A DNA stretch of 64,000 bases, from assembly GCA_905331475.1 (NCBI GenBank), contig CAJNYU010001441.1, positions 124,001 through 188,000 of the forward strand. The letters run 5' to 3'. This stretch comes from Rotaria socialis. Taxonomy: Eukaryota; Rotifera; Eurotatoria; Philodinida; Philodinidae. This document shows positions 1-12,690 of the stretch, piece after piece. Position 1 is the first letter of the stretch. Every line of letters begins with the position of its first letter. The notes under the pieces were generated by a model. The model saw only the letters and a list, made by a program, of their open reading frames with translations. It did no database searches and had not been told where the DNA came from. Both the position numbers and the translations under genes were made by a program.

Positions 1-3000
1 GTGTCTAGTACTTCCGTTTTTTCTCATGATCTAGGGTTTGATGACAAAGAATCTAGGATTATTTTGATATAAAAACGTACCACTAGGAACTTCCGTATCG
101 TGTGAACAGTTTTTATTACTGCCTGGATTTCGCATGATCGATAAAAAAAAAGAGAACTCAAGAAAGAAAAACTCGTTTGTAGAAGAAACATAACTAGGTG
201 ACATGAATAAATTGTCGTTCAAAAGGCAGTGGAAATATTTGGATACCTACTTGTAGACAATACAAGTAAATAAATAACACGACATCTATTGCTTTCATAA
301 CATTTAAAATTCTGCCATCCAAATATGATATGTTCAGTCATATCTAGTCATTACCGATGATACTGTTATTGAAGGCGGATGTGAATTGAAATAAAGCAAA
401 CAACTACGAAATGATCTACGGAATAGTTTGTAGCTTAATTAGATTATTTCATGTTCATTCATCCACAATACTAAAACAACGATTTCCAGGGTGTGCGCGT
501 TCCTTGCTCTGGTGTAGAAAAGATTCACATCTTCAAGATCATACACAAACCTACAATCTAGATTCAAGTAACGTCGCATCACTATCTGTCTCTTAGTGTG
601 GCACATGGCAAAGCACATATACGTCAATCAAATTAGAGCTTCATTGACTCTTGAATGAATATCATATTTTATTTTCTTATCAGATTATGAGTAGTCGCTA
701 TAAATTGAAAAACAAAAATTCATCAGGAGCCTCAGAAAATGACTGCGTACGTTAAGTACTGACTTTCCACCAAGCGTCACTAAATTCTGCATGATTCATA
801 ATCGTTTCGAAAGTTTTGGACCGGGACTATTTTGCACGAGACAGCGTGAAATTCGACGGCACAACAGTGGATCAAACGACTTGTGTGCTTTCTGTCGCTG
901 GGTAGTGAAGTCTTCTTTAAGCGGTTTCTTTACGGTCAATATAATTACTGACCTGCAAGAAACGATGGGATTGAAAGATTTGTAGTTTGTTTTGGTGATC
1001 GTTGCCAGCTTCTCTCGATTATTTTTACTAACAGAGTCGTTGCTAAATATCATGATGATCAATTTTACTGCGGTAGCTTTCAAATAATCGAATGGGACAA
1101 TTCTGACCATAGAAAGTTGGCATATGAGCTACTCATACTGAGCTCAGCTCAGGGTGTCGGTGTGAATGATACAAAAAGATACTCACACCCACACCCACCC
1201 GCCCGACGGTTATATAGCAGTTTTTTAAGCATACTTCTCGTGTATCTATTTCAGTCTATCATGCAGCATCTATCGCGTATGCTTTAATATTTTGCGAAAA
1301 AGTCTATAACTTTTACTTCAGAGAATGATTATGCGATTGAAAATATTCAACAGTTGACATATTTTTTCACATTGATAGAGTTTTTCTGAAGAATCTGTAT
1401 ATACGTTTGCATCCCTCTTCCAAAACATTAACGTTCCCTAGGCAAACTTGTTTTTCTTGTTATTGGCTCGTGCAGACCTCAAGACTTGCCCATACTGCAT
1501 GATATGCTTGTTCGAGAATCTCAAGAAAGCCAAGAGGATGAGAGAAAAACATTTATTAGGATCCTGATAAAAAAAAACACCAGATATATCCTTGAAGGTT
1601 AAACTTACTTTGATGATACAAACATTCAATCTAGAGAATGATTGAAGCTCGAAACTACCCTTTTCCTCATAGAATATTTTTTCCTATGAGTATGAACTGC
1701 ACAGATCTCAGGATTTGTTCATCACGTATAACTTTCTTGTTTCAAAAGTTCAAGAAACTGATGTGCATGAGAAACACGGTCCGACTAGGGCTAGTTGTTA
1801 GTGATGAAACAATAAAAATATCGGATAGGTCAATTTTTTACAGATGAAAATTTTTGATGAAAACGTTAAGACTTTTGCTAAGCCAAAAGCTTTAATCTGC
1901 CAAACTTTTGAAAACACCATTCGATACATTTTGATGTGCTCTTTCAAATGAGACTACTTTCAATGGGTACGATCTCACTGACCTGCCTAAGTTACCCAAC
2001 ATACGTGAGCATACTTTTTGAAAATCAAATATGATGCCAATTAAAATTTGTTCCAGGATGAAGTACTTTTAAAAGTTTCTAAAGATAGCCCGTAGTCGAT
2101 AATATCTTTGGCGGAAAAATCTCAGCGATAATTATTATAACTTGGGAGAAAATAAAAATACACTGAAAAGTACTGTAATAAAAAAAAACGTCTAATTTTG
2201 ATTGAGTACCCGTACTTTTAAGTGGTATATCTCGAGAACGCGTTTAAGCTTAAATTTTAGGCTTATTCCTAGCTCTAATGTAGGTAGCCACTGTAAAAAA
2301 GTTAGCGAAATTCGTGAGATCGATTGAGTAAGGTTTTGCTGAAGACGGTCGTGGCTTAGGTGCAATGCCTCTTAAGTGATTGCTCTATTGTTGTAGTAGA
2401 TTATTCTGAAAATATTCAAATAACAATCAATCTAAAAATGCTTGTTGAAACACAAGATATACCTGTAACAATGCTTTGAAAATATTTAAGTTATCAATAT
2501 GGTTTCAATGAAGCGACATTAAGATTTCTATCGTTGATTAAAAGTATATTAGATTTAATTGAAAAAATGGAAAAATCGGCAAGTGTTCGAAAATATTGGT
2601 CTATGGTTGGAAATGTTGTCGAACAGACGGCGCGATCATTAACGTTCGGGCATGGTCAACCGTACAATTAGAATTTCTTTCTTTACCGATTCTTGTCATT
2701 TGAGTCCATTTGTTCCAACGAATAAAATATATTTCCTCAGCCATATTTATTAAAGTCAAACCAAGTATTTAATCACCTTTTTTTTGTTCTTCTGTAGCTA
2801 ACAATAAATCAGAATAATCTAACGAGATGTTCACGGTGATAATTCACTTCATAGGATATGATGGAAACAAAACATAATGAATATAAGAGAGAATGTGAAG
2901 GAACATAGATGCGTGTCTTAGTGAGACGACAGCAATTAGATTTAAATCAGAGATAGGATTGAAATATGCATGTGATGGCGTGCTTTCGATTGTACTGTAT

Positions 3001-5300
3001 GTCACTGTGAAATTAAATGGAGCGAAAATAAAATAATGGCAGCAGATGAATTATGAAGTGTAGCAAGTTAATCTTCTCAACTAGACTTATATTTTTCTTG
3101 TGTGTAGAATACACAAACATGTTCTAATGTACATTATTGTATAGTGTATATCTCTTTTATGTGCATGTTAAATATTATTCACGTGATAACCAAATAGAGA
3201 GATACCAATGGTGGTTCGTTCAGCGATTATATACAGAATGAGAAGAAAGAAAAAGATGATGATGACGTGTGGTGTGTGTGGTGTTTTCTGATTGGAGTAA
3301 TTGATTTGTGTACTTTTCAAATCAAATATGATTGAAGTAAAATCACGAAAAATTTGATGGTACGATATTTAAAACAGTAAATGGTATTTCCCAAAAATTA
3401 AAAAGATTAAAATAAATCGTAAGAATGTACAATCTCATTGGAAGAGAGATATGGTGATCCGGGGTGTGTGTACTGTCCCTGCTCACTTTTCTAGAGAGAT
3501 CGTTTTCAAAAATGATTAATCGAGAAAAATTCAAATTCTGTAACGCCCAGCAACCACATGATGATTGGGATGGGTACCTCCCTCTCCATATCCCAGAATT
3601 GAGATCGAGGCGATAATATCTCTCTCTCTCTGCCGTTTTCTTCTTTAATTTTTTAAAATCCCTTGCTTCTTGAAAATGACCCATTCTCTTCAGTATTTTC
3701 GGAAGTAAAATAGACCTAGATATGGACTTCCAAAAGAAATATGCTTTTCTAAAATTTGCTAAGGCTTTTTTAATTGCACATTCTACAGCTATGAAGGAAA
3801 ACTTCATTACAGTCTAATGTTTGTTTTGGTTGCAAGAAAACATTCTGATTCTACACTAAAGCTTGAGTTTATGCTGAGATTTTCTTGAGATTTAAATGCA
3901 ATTATTCTAAGATAGACTTTTTATGAGTAGAGGCTTTAAGAAAAAGTAACAGATGTGATTAACATAACGATTGTTTTTCAATTAGTTCTTCTCTCCGAAT
4001 ACTTCAAGTGTTTTTTATGATACCCGATGTGACCATATCTAAAATATGTGAACCATTTTGAAGTAAATGCATGCGTCTCTTTGTTATTATTATTGATGAT
4101 CAGCTAAGTCTTGATATCTTTCATACCATTCATATTTAGCGAAATTGAAGAGAGATTTAACAAAATTTTGTGATCTCTGTTCTTCGTATACTGCAAAAAA
4201 CGTTTTCTACGTAATCAGATATGACAGCCGTTGATAACTTGGCAATCATATTAAACAGAAAATCCAGCATTTTTGTTTTTGATTATTAATTTTGCTCACG
4301 TTTTGTTTCTTAACCAATCAGTAAACGTTGAAATCTTAAATTTTAATATTTTTTCTCTAGTGATAATCAAATTTCGTCATTAACCAATTGAATATCCCAA
4401 TAGAGAGATAACGTTTAAAGAAAGAACATGTCGCTCTAATTTTTTTAAGTGACAGTTGCTTAAGAGAATAGAAGAGAATTATTTTGATTAGAAGGGATTG
4501 TTCCAATGCCGACAGTCTTCCGGTCAAGCAAGCTCTGCTTATTAAAGTAAAAAGATTTATATCGATGAGGTCACATAGGAAAAAAAACAGTACTCGATTG
4601 GTATCGAAATTATAACAATGTTTTTTTTTTTTATAGCCTCTTGTATTCAATAAAATGTCATCAATTTCTTACAACATGTCGTAAGTCGCAGGCAAAGTTT
4701 CATCACTTTTACCTCTATGGATTTTTTCGTGAAATAAGAAGAGCCTCTCTTCTGAGTCCCAGCCAGTGGTGGATCTGGTAGCAGGGATAGTTGTAAATCT
4801 AGAATTCACGCTTTTTTCTGGTGATTTCCTTGTGGAAATTTCACATTTTTGATTCATTAACAATCGCCTTGGGCTACTTCCGGATTCTCAACATGTTAGA
4901 ACGATTTTCTTTAGCATCACGACAACTGCACATCTTATTTGAGGCATATCGAGTTGTGAATAAATAAATGGAATTGAATGAATGCTGTTTAAACACTCAA
5001 AAAACATTCCAAGTGACACCACTGATTAAGCAAATAAAATATAATAGGTACGATGTTTCTTCCTATTTAGTTAGCTCAACTTTCAATGTGTATTCTTTGT
5101 AGCTCGCAAATATATGGAAGAAAATTTCCAGATATTTATAAAAATCAGTCGAATCATTTTTTTTCCCTTTTATTTGTCTGTAATTGCGTCAGTTTTTCTC
5201 CTTCTTCCTTTCAATTAGTAGTATCGAAGCACAATTCATCACAAATAGACAGACAAGAGAATGAAAGACTCCATCAACCAATAGGAATATTCCGTTGAGT
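1..5300. other. Gene-poor AT-rich region, no gene supported
   Basis: I see no exon chain with coding character here. The longest open frame (minus strand, 3343-3807, 154 codons) has no recognisable domain, and the others are short. Two things stand out: an imperfect GGGTGT/ACACCC hairpin at about 1151-1197, and two weakly similar stretches at about 1469-1560 and 1698-1790 that could be diverged copies of one short sequence. The PCGF gene downstream could have unseen 5' exons here. Confidence 0.5.
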
Positions 5301-5329
5301 AAAGGCCATATCCATCGTTAAGCACACCT

Positions 5330-6716
5330 CTCCCTCTCTCTATCGGCTGTCTTCCGCTCTTTTACATCTATCATCAATCAGTCGTAGTCTGCACGACGAT
5401 GATCGAGTTACAATTTTCTCTATACGCGCTCTGAGTCCGCCAACGAGAGTGCGGCTTTTTCTCTCTCCTTTTTGTTCGTTCGTGCGCTCGCTCGCGTTGA
5501 TGGTAAAATAAAGAAGAAGAAAAAAAAAGGAAAAAATATTCATCCAACGTTGTGCACGACGCGCATACACATACAGACATAACACTCATTCGGTCGCAAA
5601 ATATATGAGGAGAAAGCAATCTTCGTTTTCTTCTTCTTTCTTTCTCTTCTTTTCTTTCTTGTGTGCTGTGTAGATGGATGTGATGTTGCAAGACTCCACG
5701 AGCAGTAGACACGACGTGCAATGTATGAAAATGTAAGAAAAACTAGTGAGTAATATATTTATATACAGGCAGATAGATAGATAAAGATCACATGATGTTT
5801 TTTTTTGTTTTACTGAGAACTATGCGCAGGTTTTTACTTCTAAACTACGAGAATACTATGTATATTTATCCTTGAGAATATCAAGCAATTGTCAAATAAT
5901 TATAACGGTTGTGTTTACAAGACATTCCGATAGAAATTGTAGGCATGAGTTTTCTTCCTTTTTTCTTCTTCTCCTCCTTCTCATTGATGGGCGATGATTA
6001 TCTTCGGTTGCCCGCGTCGTCGCCGACCGCTTGGCTCGACCATCATTCTTGCGTTAGTGACGACCCACGACATCGTCTACTCTCAGCTACTACTACCACT
6101 GCTAGTAGTAGTAATAGAAAATTCAACAGCGTTGCTACCGCTGTTACTTCTTCTTGTTCTGTTCTCTTCGTCTTGATCGGGACAAAAAAGGGACGTGCCC
6201 GCTATCGTTCTCGCCGCTTTTTTTTGATACTCTATAACACATAGAAAGAAAGAAAGAAAGAAAGGTTGAACCTTTTTCTTTTTTTTTTACACTGCCCCAA
6301 TGCTTGATTGCTTTTTCTCTATCGCTTTGTGTTGTATGAGTGTGTATGTGTGCACTTATCAGAACAACTCGCGTTTGCGCCCGTTCATGTTGACTTAGTC
6401 TAAAAGAGTAACCCTACTGTCTACTGATCACAAACTAAACATGCTCAAACACGAAGAGACAACATGAAATTCGTTTAATTAATACATTGAATTAGGCTTT
6501 TTGCTCTTCATTCTTTCTAATTATCTACAGGTGTCGACTCAATTTCAACCGTATTGTTATCTCGTATATTTCTTCTTTTATTTTATAGCTTTGCCTCCCC
6601 TATATTGATATTAGATACTCACCTCCATGATATGAATAGTGTGTGAAAAGCTCATTTTATGCTCATAGTAGTTTTTGACAAGTAATATGTGATTTATCAT
6701 TATGATTGATATTTTA
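5330..6716. other. Low-complexity, possible promoter/5'UTR region upstream of PCGF
   Basis: This stretch is rich in CT/TTC and GA simple sequence (5330-5345, 5455-5475, 5620-5665, GAAA repeats near 6243-6263). Open frames on both strands (for example 5374-5721 minus and 5909-6244 plus) consist of low-complexity residues and look like by-products of the repeats. The sequence just before the PCGF ATG ends in TTTTAG, so a 5'UTR intron or trans-splice acceptor ends at 6717. A promoter here is inference from position only. Confidence 0.3.
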
Positions 6717-6717
6717 G

Positions 6718-8836
6718 ATGAGTAAAGTCGTTGTAGACTCGTTTCTTGTTAATTCCCTATTCAAATGTTCTCTATGCCATGGGCTTATTCGTTCACCTAC
6801 AGTTATCAATGAATGTCTGCATCGATGTAAGTTTGCTTTTTTTAATTTTCATTTAATCAATCTGTATGAAAATAATTTTCATTTATTATAGTTTGCAAAG
6901 TCTGTATAACGAATCATTTCGAAAAAAATAATAATGATAAATGTCCGACGTGTCAAACGTCTATTGCTAATCCAATGGATACGCTAAAGTAAGTCTCTCT
7001 CTCTATATATATATAGCATAGGAAATAGATGTTTAAAAATTTTCTCTTCATTCTTTAGAACTGATCTCACTTTTCAACGACTTTTGTATAAAATTTTTCC
7101 ATCTATTTTTCAACGTAAGTTAATAATTATTTTTCGATTTATTGTTTCTATGAAACACGTTTATTTTACTAGGTGAAATTGCATGTAAACCTTCTCTACT
7201 ATCATCAACAATCACTAATGGTAATTAATGATTTTGACCCAAAGGCAAAAACAAAATATATGTATATTTCTTCATTTATACTTTAGAATCTTCACGTATT
7301 TATATCGATTCAACAATCGATGTTTATCTCGAATATTGGGATATGTAAGTTAGATTTTTCTGTTCCTGATGTCGGACTCTTTTCTCCATTGTGTATCAAT
7401 GAGTTCATTTCATTGGCTAAATTTCGTTTTCCGAAATACGAAAAGAAACGAACCAATTAATTCGTATTTTTGTTTTTCTTCTTTCAGGTCATTGGATCTG
7501 TTTCCAAATAGTAATCAATCAACTGTAACAGTAAATAATTTTTTCTAACATAAATTTATTTTTATTCTATTCTATTCTATATAGTTACCTCCATGTTATT
7601 TGGAATGTAAAGCAAATACACCGTTACAATTGTTGGAAAAATTTATTCGAATTAAACATTCATTATCATCTGACCTGCACGTAAGAGAAAATTGATGTTA
7701 TTTCTTTCTCATGTGAATTACTTAGAAAAATTTCTTTTTTAGGTTGATCTTTTTTACAAAACATTTTTATTAAATACCGATAATGAAAAATTAATTGATA
7801 TTTGCTATTGTTTCGATCGTATGAGTAAAGTAAGTTCTTTTTTCTTCTTCTTCTTCTTCCTCTACTTCAAATAGTAATCATTCATTGTACTTTGATTTTA
7901 TAGAGTGAAACACTTGATATTCGATTTCTTGTTAGTCCGTATGGTTATAAAGCAATTCTAAAGCGTATTCGTGAATTAAAACATCCTGCTCCATCAGCAA
8001 TCGAAGTTAAAGAACAAACACCGTTACAAATTGTAGTTCCAGAAAAAGAAAATCCAACAATAATCGTACCTCCATCATCAGTATCTTCGGTATCGTCGAA
8101 TTCGAGTTCGATAGATCCAAAACTAAAAGTCAAAATCCGTCGATCTCAAACATCAACAAACAATTGGTATATTCCACAGTCAAAAACAACTGATGAACCC
8201 GTTGAATTACCTGATCTAGTCAATTCATGTGAAACATTAACTAAAACTACCAAACGTAAACAACCATCAGCCAATGAATCAACAAAAAAGAAGCCTTGCA
8301 CGACATCATCATTTTTTTCTGTTCGCCATACATCACCACCAAAACGACCATCATTACCAAAACCACCTACGAAACCTCGCCGACGTACACGCTTTATTCC
8401 GACAATGGTCAAAGCTCCTATGTCAATATTTGATCGTTTATCTATGAATCGATATGATTATAGTGATCAAGATTCAGATGATTCACCACTATGTCCACCG
8501 AGTGAACTGCTTGAACAAAACGTAACAACATTTAGACCATCAGAAATGGTCATTGTTAATGTCGAAGGCAATGTAACAGATGCTTCAGAAACAAAACGAA
8601 CACAAAAAACAATATGTAAAGTACCACCGTATATTCCGGAAGCTGCAACAATCATAAACTCTCCACCGGAGAAATCTTCATCAGTCGTTAAACCAACACC
8701 TATCTATGCGACAATGTCACCGACAAGACGAACGTTATTGCCGAAAAAAATTCCGACTCTTATGCCAACACTTACATATCGAGCACCATCACCGGATTTG
8801 GCTAATACAACTCCGCTTGATTTAAGTTTGAAATGA
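6718..8836 (+). CDS. Polycomb group RING finger (PCGF-like) protein
   Basis: Nine exons: 6718-6826, 6892-6988, 7059-7114, 7173-7220, 7287-7344, 7488-7530, 7585-7680, 7743-7829, 7904-8836 (508 aa). An N-terminal C3HC4 RING has ligands C17, C20, C33, H35, C38, C41, C54 and C57. It is followed by LTFQRLLYKIFPSIF, which resembles the PCGF linker. Residues about 104-215 fit a RAWUL ubiquitin-like fold. The remaining 290 residues are Pro/Ser/Thr/Lys-rich and probably disordered, and they end in PLDLSLK, matching the PxDLS docking motif for the CtBP corepressor. PCGF proteins pair with RING1 in PRC1 to ubiquitinate histone H2A in the nucleus. Vertebrate PCGFs are mostly 240-350 aa; the long tail recalls fly Psc/Su(z)2, so I do not name a paralogue. 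AG lies directly before the ATG. An AATAAA overlaps 8840-8845, very close to the stop. Confidence 0.88.
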
Positions 8837-10262
8837 ATCAATAAATGAAGCGTGTCAGATAAAAAGAAGCGTTGCGTTTTGTTTGTTTTGCATTATGTAT
8901 TTTATTCTATTTGCGATAGAAGGAACAGTGATTGATTGAGTTCATTTTTTTTGTGTATCTATATACCTTGGCTTGTTTGTTGTGTGTATGTATGAACCGA
9001 GTTGAAAGAAAAGGAATATAACCGTTGGATTTATTTAACTATATTTGTTTTAATGAATGTATTGATATGATTAGAAAAAAAAAGTGTATAGAAAAAAACA
9101 AACTAATCAGGAAAGAAAAATGAAAACAAATAAAATTGTCTCTATTTAACTAATTATATGATGGGTAAAGATCAATGGCAGCTATAAGCATAAGATGTGT
9201 TTTCGAGAGCCATCACTTCAAAGTTTATTCTGCTTGAAATAAAATAGTTCAGAAAATGTTGCTTCAATCGAAGTGATTGCTACTGGCACCGATCAATATA
9301 CAGTATATATTTTGAAGTTGTTGTCTACAAAGAAGTGCTAGATAAAATGAACAGTGACCGGTATTGTAACGAATCAAGATGTTCGTTTTTCGACCAATAC
9401 TGAACATATTTTTATCATCTTTAATCGAAGTTAATCCTTAATCGCCTTATTTAGTTTGATTTCTTTAACTTTTTCGATAAAGTTCAACATAGTGATTTAT
9501 ACATCGAGTTGACTGTTATTGGCCGATAGAACAGTGTGTTACAAGCAAAACTTTTACAATAAATAACTGAGAAAAAAAATATCAGCAGATTTCGACTACG
9601 TCTTCTTATCCGTTAGAAATGATTTATTTTCAAAATTTCTTAAATTTTTTGTTTTTGACTTCTGAAGTAATCATCAAATAAATCACGAGATAGAAAAATA
9701 AAGTCGAATAGGCAGATTTGTTTTACTTAAATTTATTCAAGAGTAACACTTGATTTCTATTGGTCAATTTGAAATATGTGTGATCAATGTTTTCTGTTCA
9801 AAAAAAGGAAATCGATCTAAAAATCAATTCTACTCTATTTCACATGTAATATTTCTTTTTATATATGTAAATCATGAAGACTGGTGACAGTCTGGCTGCA
9901 TTTTAATGATACAAAAAAATCAACTAAACGGTAAATGATAATGAATTGTTGGACAAAGATCATAAAATAATTCAGTATTAAGTATCATATTGTCTTTTGA
10001 TCTTGTTCATAGCCGTAATCAGATAATAACTCAAAACGCTGAATTTCTTTATTAAGTTAAATTATCTTAGCAAACTTCAACCAAACGAGAACATATGAGA
10101 AAAAGAGTTCGTTCCATGTCTTTGTCGAAATTTTTGTATGTAACTAGCATGGGAGAGTGATATCTTGGTATCATTTTTACTAATGTGGTGGATCTATTAA
10201 ATGGGAAGAAGGTATGGAAAACAATCTCAGGATCATTTGCATACTCATTGCATGCTGTTGTT
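8837..10262. other. PCGF 3' flank and intergenic AT-rich DNA
   Basis: Contains the PCGF 3'UTR and then unannotated AT-rich sequence. No frame above 60 codons shows domain character. I see no repeat structure beyond homopolymer runs. Confidence 0.4.
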
Positions 10263-10515
10263 GCTATAACATGTTTCGATTTACAACGAGTGAACAGAAT
10301 ACGCAAATTCTAAATTATTTGAATTTTCAACACACTGTTAAACGTATAAACAAGAACTGTATCGAATCAAGGTGTAATCGAATTATGTAAAGCATCTCAA
10401 CCGAGAAAACTACGTGCTAGAGAAACTGTGGAGGTTATGAAGAGAAGAGCAAGCGAAGAAACTAAATCAATTTCCAAAATTTAACGTGAGGAAACAGCTG
10501 CTTTCAGAATGAGAA
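10263..10515 (+). pseudogene. FLYWCH-type zinc finger remnant
   Basis: Two adjacent plus-strand frames read like a decayed FLYWCH protein. From about 10273 the peptide begins FTTSEQNTQIL and later has CIESRCNRI, placed like the FLYWCH Cys region but lacking the aromatic W. A second frame from about 10380 reads KLRARETVEVMKRRASEET, then an in-frame TAA, then REETA. This resembles the helical region that follows FLYWCH domains in transposon-related proteins. The frames are offset by one or two bases and interrupted, so the copy cannot be functional. FLYWCH domains are common in mobile-element-derived genes. Family assignment is from pattern memory; similar debris lies near 56.8-57.0 kb. Confidence 0.4.
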
Positions 10516-11766
10516 ATCCTTCTTTTTTTCTGTTGTATGAAACTTGATATAAAATAAATATTAGATAAACCAATAGGAGTCATCTTTAGAATGGGACGAG
10601 TTACAGATCGATTTTTTCTCTTTATCGGACGAAAAAAGAGAGCAAAATAGGGCCGAACACACGTGGGCCCAATCAGAGTGTCACCCGAAAAAGTTCTTAT
10701 TTCTGATTTTTAAAAGAGACAGATCTTCTTTGTATGATTTATTAGAGTTCGAAATTTACTTCCTATCTATGATATACTATTAAAACTAAAGGAGGAAATA
10801 TAATTTGTACCAGTCCGAATCAAATCTATTGATGATTATGTGCTTATTTTATCATTCAACTTTGATTTTCATGGATTGAACATTTATTTTTCGCTTTGTC
10901 CGGATACGGCTGAATTCAAGAAGAAAACATGCATTTGAATGGGTTTTTTTCTCACGCTTTATATTTTCTATTTGATAACGATCGTTTTACTCTTCATGCA
11001 AATGTACCAATTTCCCCAAAAGGATTAATTAAGAATGTTTTTACGAACTAAATAATTCGGCTTTAAATATTAGGATGTGATACCCTGAATGCTCACAGCA
11101 AGTGACTCTGACTCGAAAATAGCAATTTCTTAGCCAAGCTGAGTTAGTAATGCTTTTTCAAAAGTTCAACAGTCTAGAAAAATAAATTTCTCTAAATAAA
11201 ACAAATTAATTCTACTCCTACTTTTGCATGCTTTTGTGCACAGATAAGCAGAGAAAACCTTTTCAACAATTGCGTATTTTAAAGCATAACCCTTGCTGTT
11301 CAAATTAAACATCTTTTACTCGAGCCATGAGAATTGATTTCAGTGCGTTGTTGGAAATTTTATTATTATGTATCATTCGTTCTGGTCTAATTTAAGACCA
11401 AAAAAAAACATATCAAGGGTGTGATGTCTTCGACGAGAGCATATTTTCTGTTCTGTGTAGACTTGGCTTTTTCATTATCCAATTAGATTATTCTGAACAT
11501 CTGCAATCATCCGAACAATAAAAATAATTGCTATGTTTCTCATCGTTCAAGATTGACATTCGGCCTTCCAAAATTTACGTTAGCCGAAGCACAATTGCAT
11601 AAAGTTTTGTTTTTGCTAGCAGTACAAAAACATATTTTTCTTCTTTTTTTTCCTTTCATTATTTATACTTAAAAATGGTGAGAGTACTCATAGCTCGAAG
11701 AATCACTTATCATCATATTAATACTATATAAATTACAGTAAAGCACAATACAAGCGTCATTATAAT
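10516..11766. other. Intergenic AT-rich region
   Basis: No open frame with coding character and no clear terminal repeats are visible. Homopolymer-rich sequence only. Confidence 0.4.
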
Positions 11767-12095
11767 TAGAGGTGTCAGCCGTACGGCTGAGCCGCCGCAG
11801 CCACCCAATTACCGGTAATTTTAAGAATTTTTGGGGAGCGGCCGCTGCGAAAAAACAAGCTTAGCCGTTGCACCGCTGCAAGAAATAAACATTTTTGATA
11901 GCGTCATCCGCCGCTGATGACATCAATACATATGCGATCGAATCGAACATTTTTCTTTTAATTCTCATCAGTGAATTCTAACTCAGCCGCCGCTGAATAC
12001 ATTACTCATTCAAATAACGACCCGCTGGAAATCTTCAAAAACTGAAAATTGTTACCCGCCGCCGCCGCCGTTCAATCCTTCGGCTGGCACCTGTA
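11767..12095. mobile_element. hAT-like MITE (329 bp)
   Basis: Left end TAGAGGTGTCAGCC and right end GGCTGGCACCTGTA are inverted copies (12 of 14 match). The flanks ATTATAAT and AGTATAAC match at 6 of 8 positions, consistent with an aged 8-bp target duplication as made by hAT transposases. The interior is rich in CCGC/GCCGCCG blocks, unlike the AT-rich surroundings, and has no transposase frame. It would be non-autonomous. It lies immediately upstream of the nuclear-receptor pseudogene. Confidence 0.6.
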
Positions 12096-12125
12096 AGTAT
12101 AACAACGAAACATGTAGTTTGTTCA

Positions 12126-12690
12126 CTTTTGATTTGTCGAATATGTGGTGCTGTGACTCGCGGCTTGAACGTTGATGTTTTGGCTTGTATGGCTTGTAAA
12201 GTTTTTTCTCGATGAAATGCACTGCGAGTAGGAGTAAGTTTTTTATTTTAATTCACAAAACAATTTAGATACATCTATTGAACAGCCTACATCGAGATGT
12301 ACACAAAAATCGAACTGTCAAATAACAATGAAAACACGAACAAAATGTTCTGGTTGTCGTCTGAGAAAATGTTTTAAATTCGGCATGAAATCACATTTAA
12401 TTCGTACTTTAAACCTACATCAACAAACTATTTACAATAATGCAGGGCAAGCCATAGCGATCAACTAACAACAGATTTCAATGCTGCCACTAAGATTTTT
12501 TCTTGAAAAATATATTTGTTTCATGATTACATATTATAGTTTGAACCAACTGATCTCCATCTAAATAATCATTCAAGATTCGCCAGTGAATCATGGGATT
12601 TTCTTTCGAATATTATGCATATCTATGATGAACACACTATTATGAATAATATAAAATCGCTATTAGTTGAATTCGTCTCTAACAGATAAT
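12126..12690 (+). pseudogene. Nuclear hormone receptor pseudogene (copy 1)
   Basis: Finger I starts near 12135: CRICG, then ACMACKVF, with four Cys in nuclear-receptor spacing. The frame then hits TGA at 12213-12215, where the family has a basic residue of the FFRRN motif. A GT-AG intron follows (12234-12268). The next exon carries finger II with canonical spacing C-x5-C-x9-C-x2-C and CRLRKCFKFGMK. The frame ends at a TAA near 12465. Further on (about 12570-12690) a ligand-binding-domain-like stretch contains WDFLSNIMHIYDEHT, which matches a segment of the minus-strand copy at 33.9 kb (WTLLSNIVYAYDQQN). Both come from one receptor subfamily. The stops and missing flanks make this copy non-functional. 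Confidence 0.72.

Noticed and set aside
791-985. Plus-strand frame with LCAFCRW resembling a zinc finger
   Set aside because: Only two Cys in finger spacing and no flanking conserved residues; too weak to call a receptor fragment.
1460-1790. Similar short segments suggesting a tandem duplication or receptor finger
   Set aside because: Similarity is low and patchy by eye and the Cys pattern does not hold in both; kept only as a note in the region entry.
3343-3807. 154-codon minus-strand open frame
   Set aside because: No domain, no signal or membrane segment, no exon partners, and surrounding sequence is non-coding in character; probably chance.
4764-5024. Possible hAT MITE with CAGTGGTGG and CACCACTG ends
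   Set aside because: Only about eight terminal bases match and the flanks show no 8-bp duplication.
5374-5721. Overlapping minus-strand frames rich in Arg/Lys/Glu and Phe
   Set aside because: They follow CT/GA simple sequence and are open in two frames at once, which is typical of low-complexity DNA.
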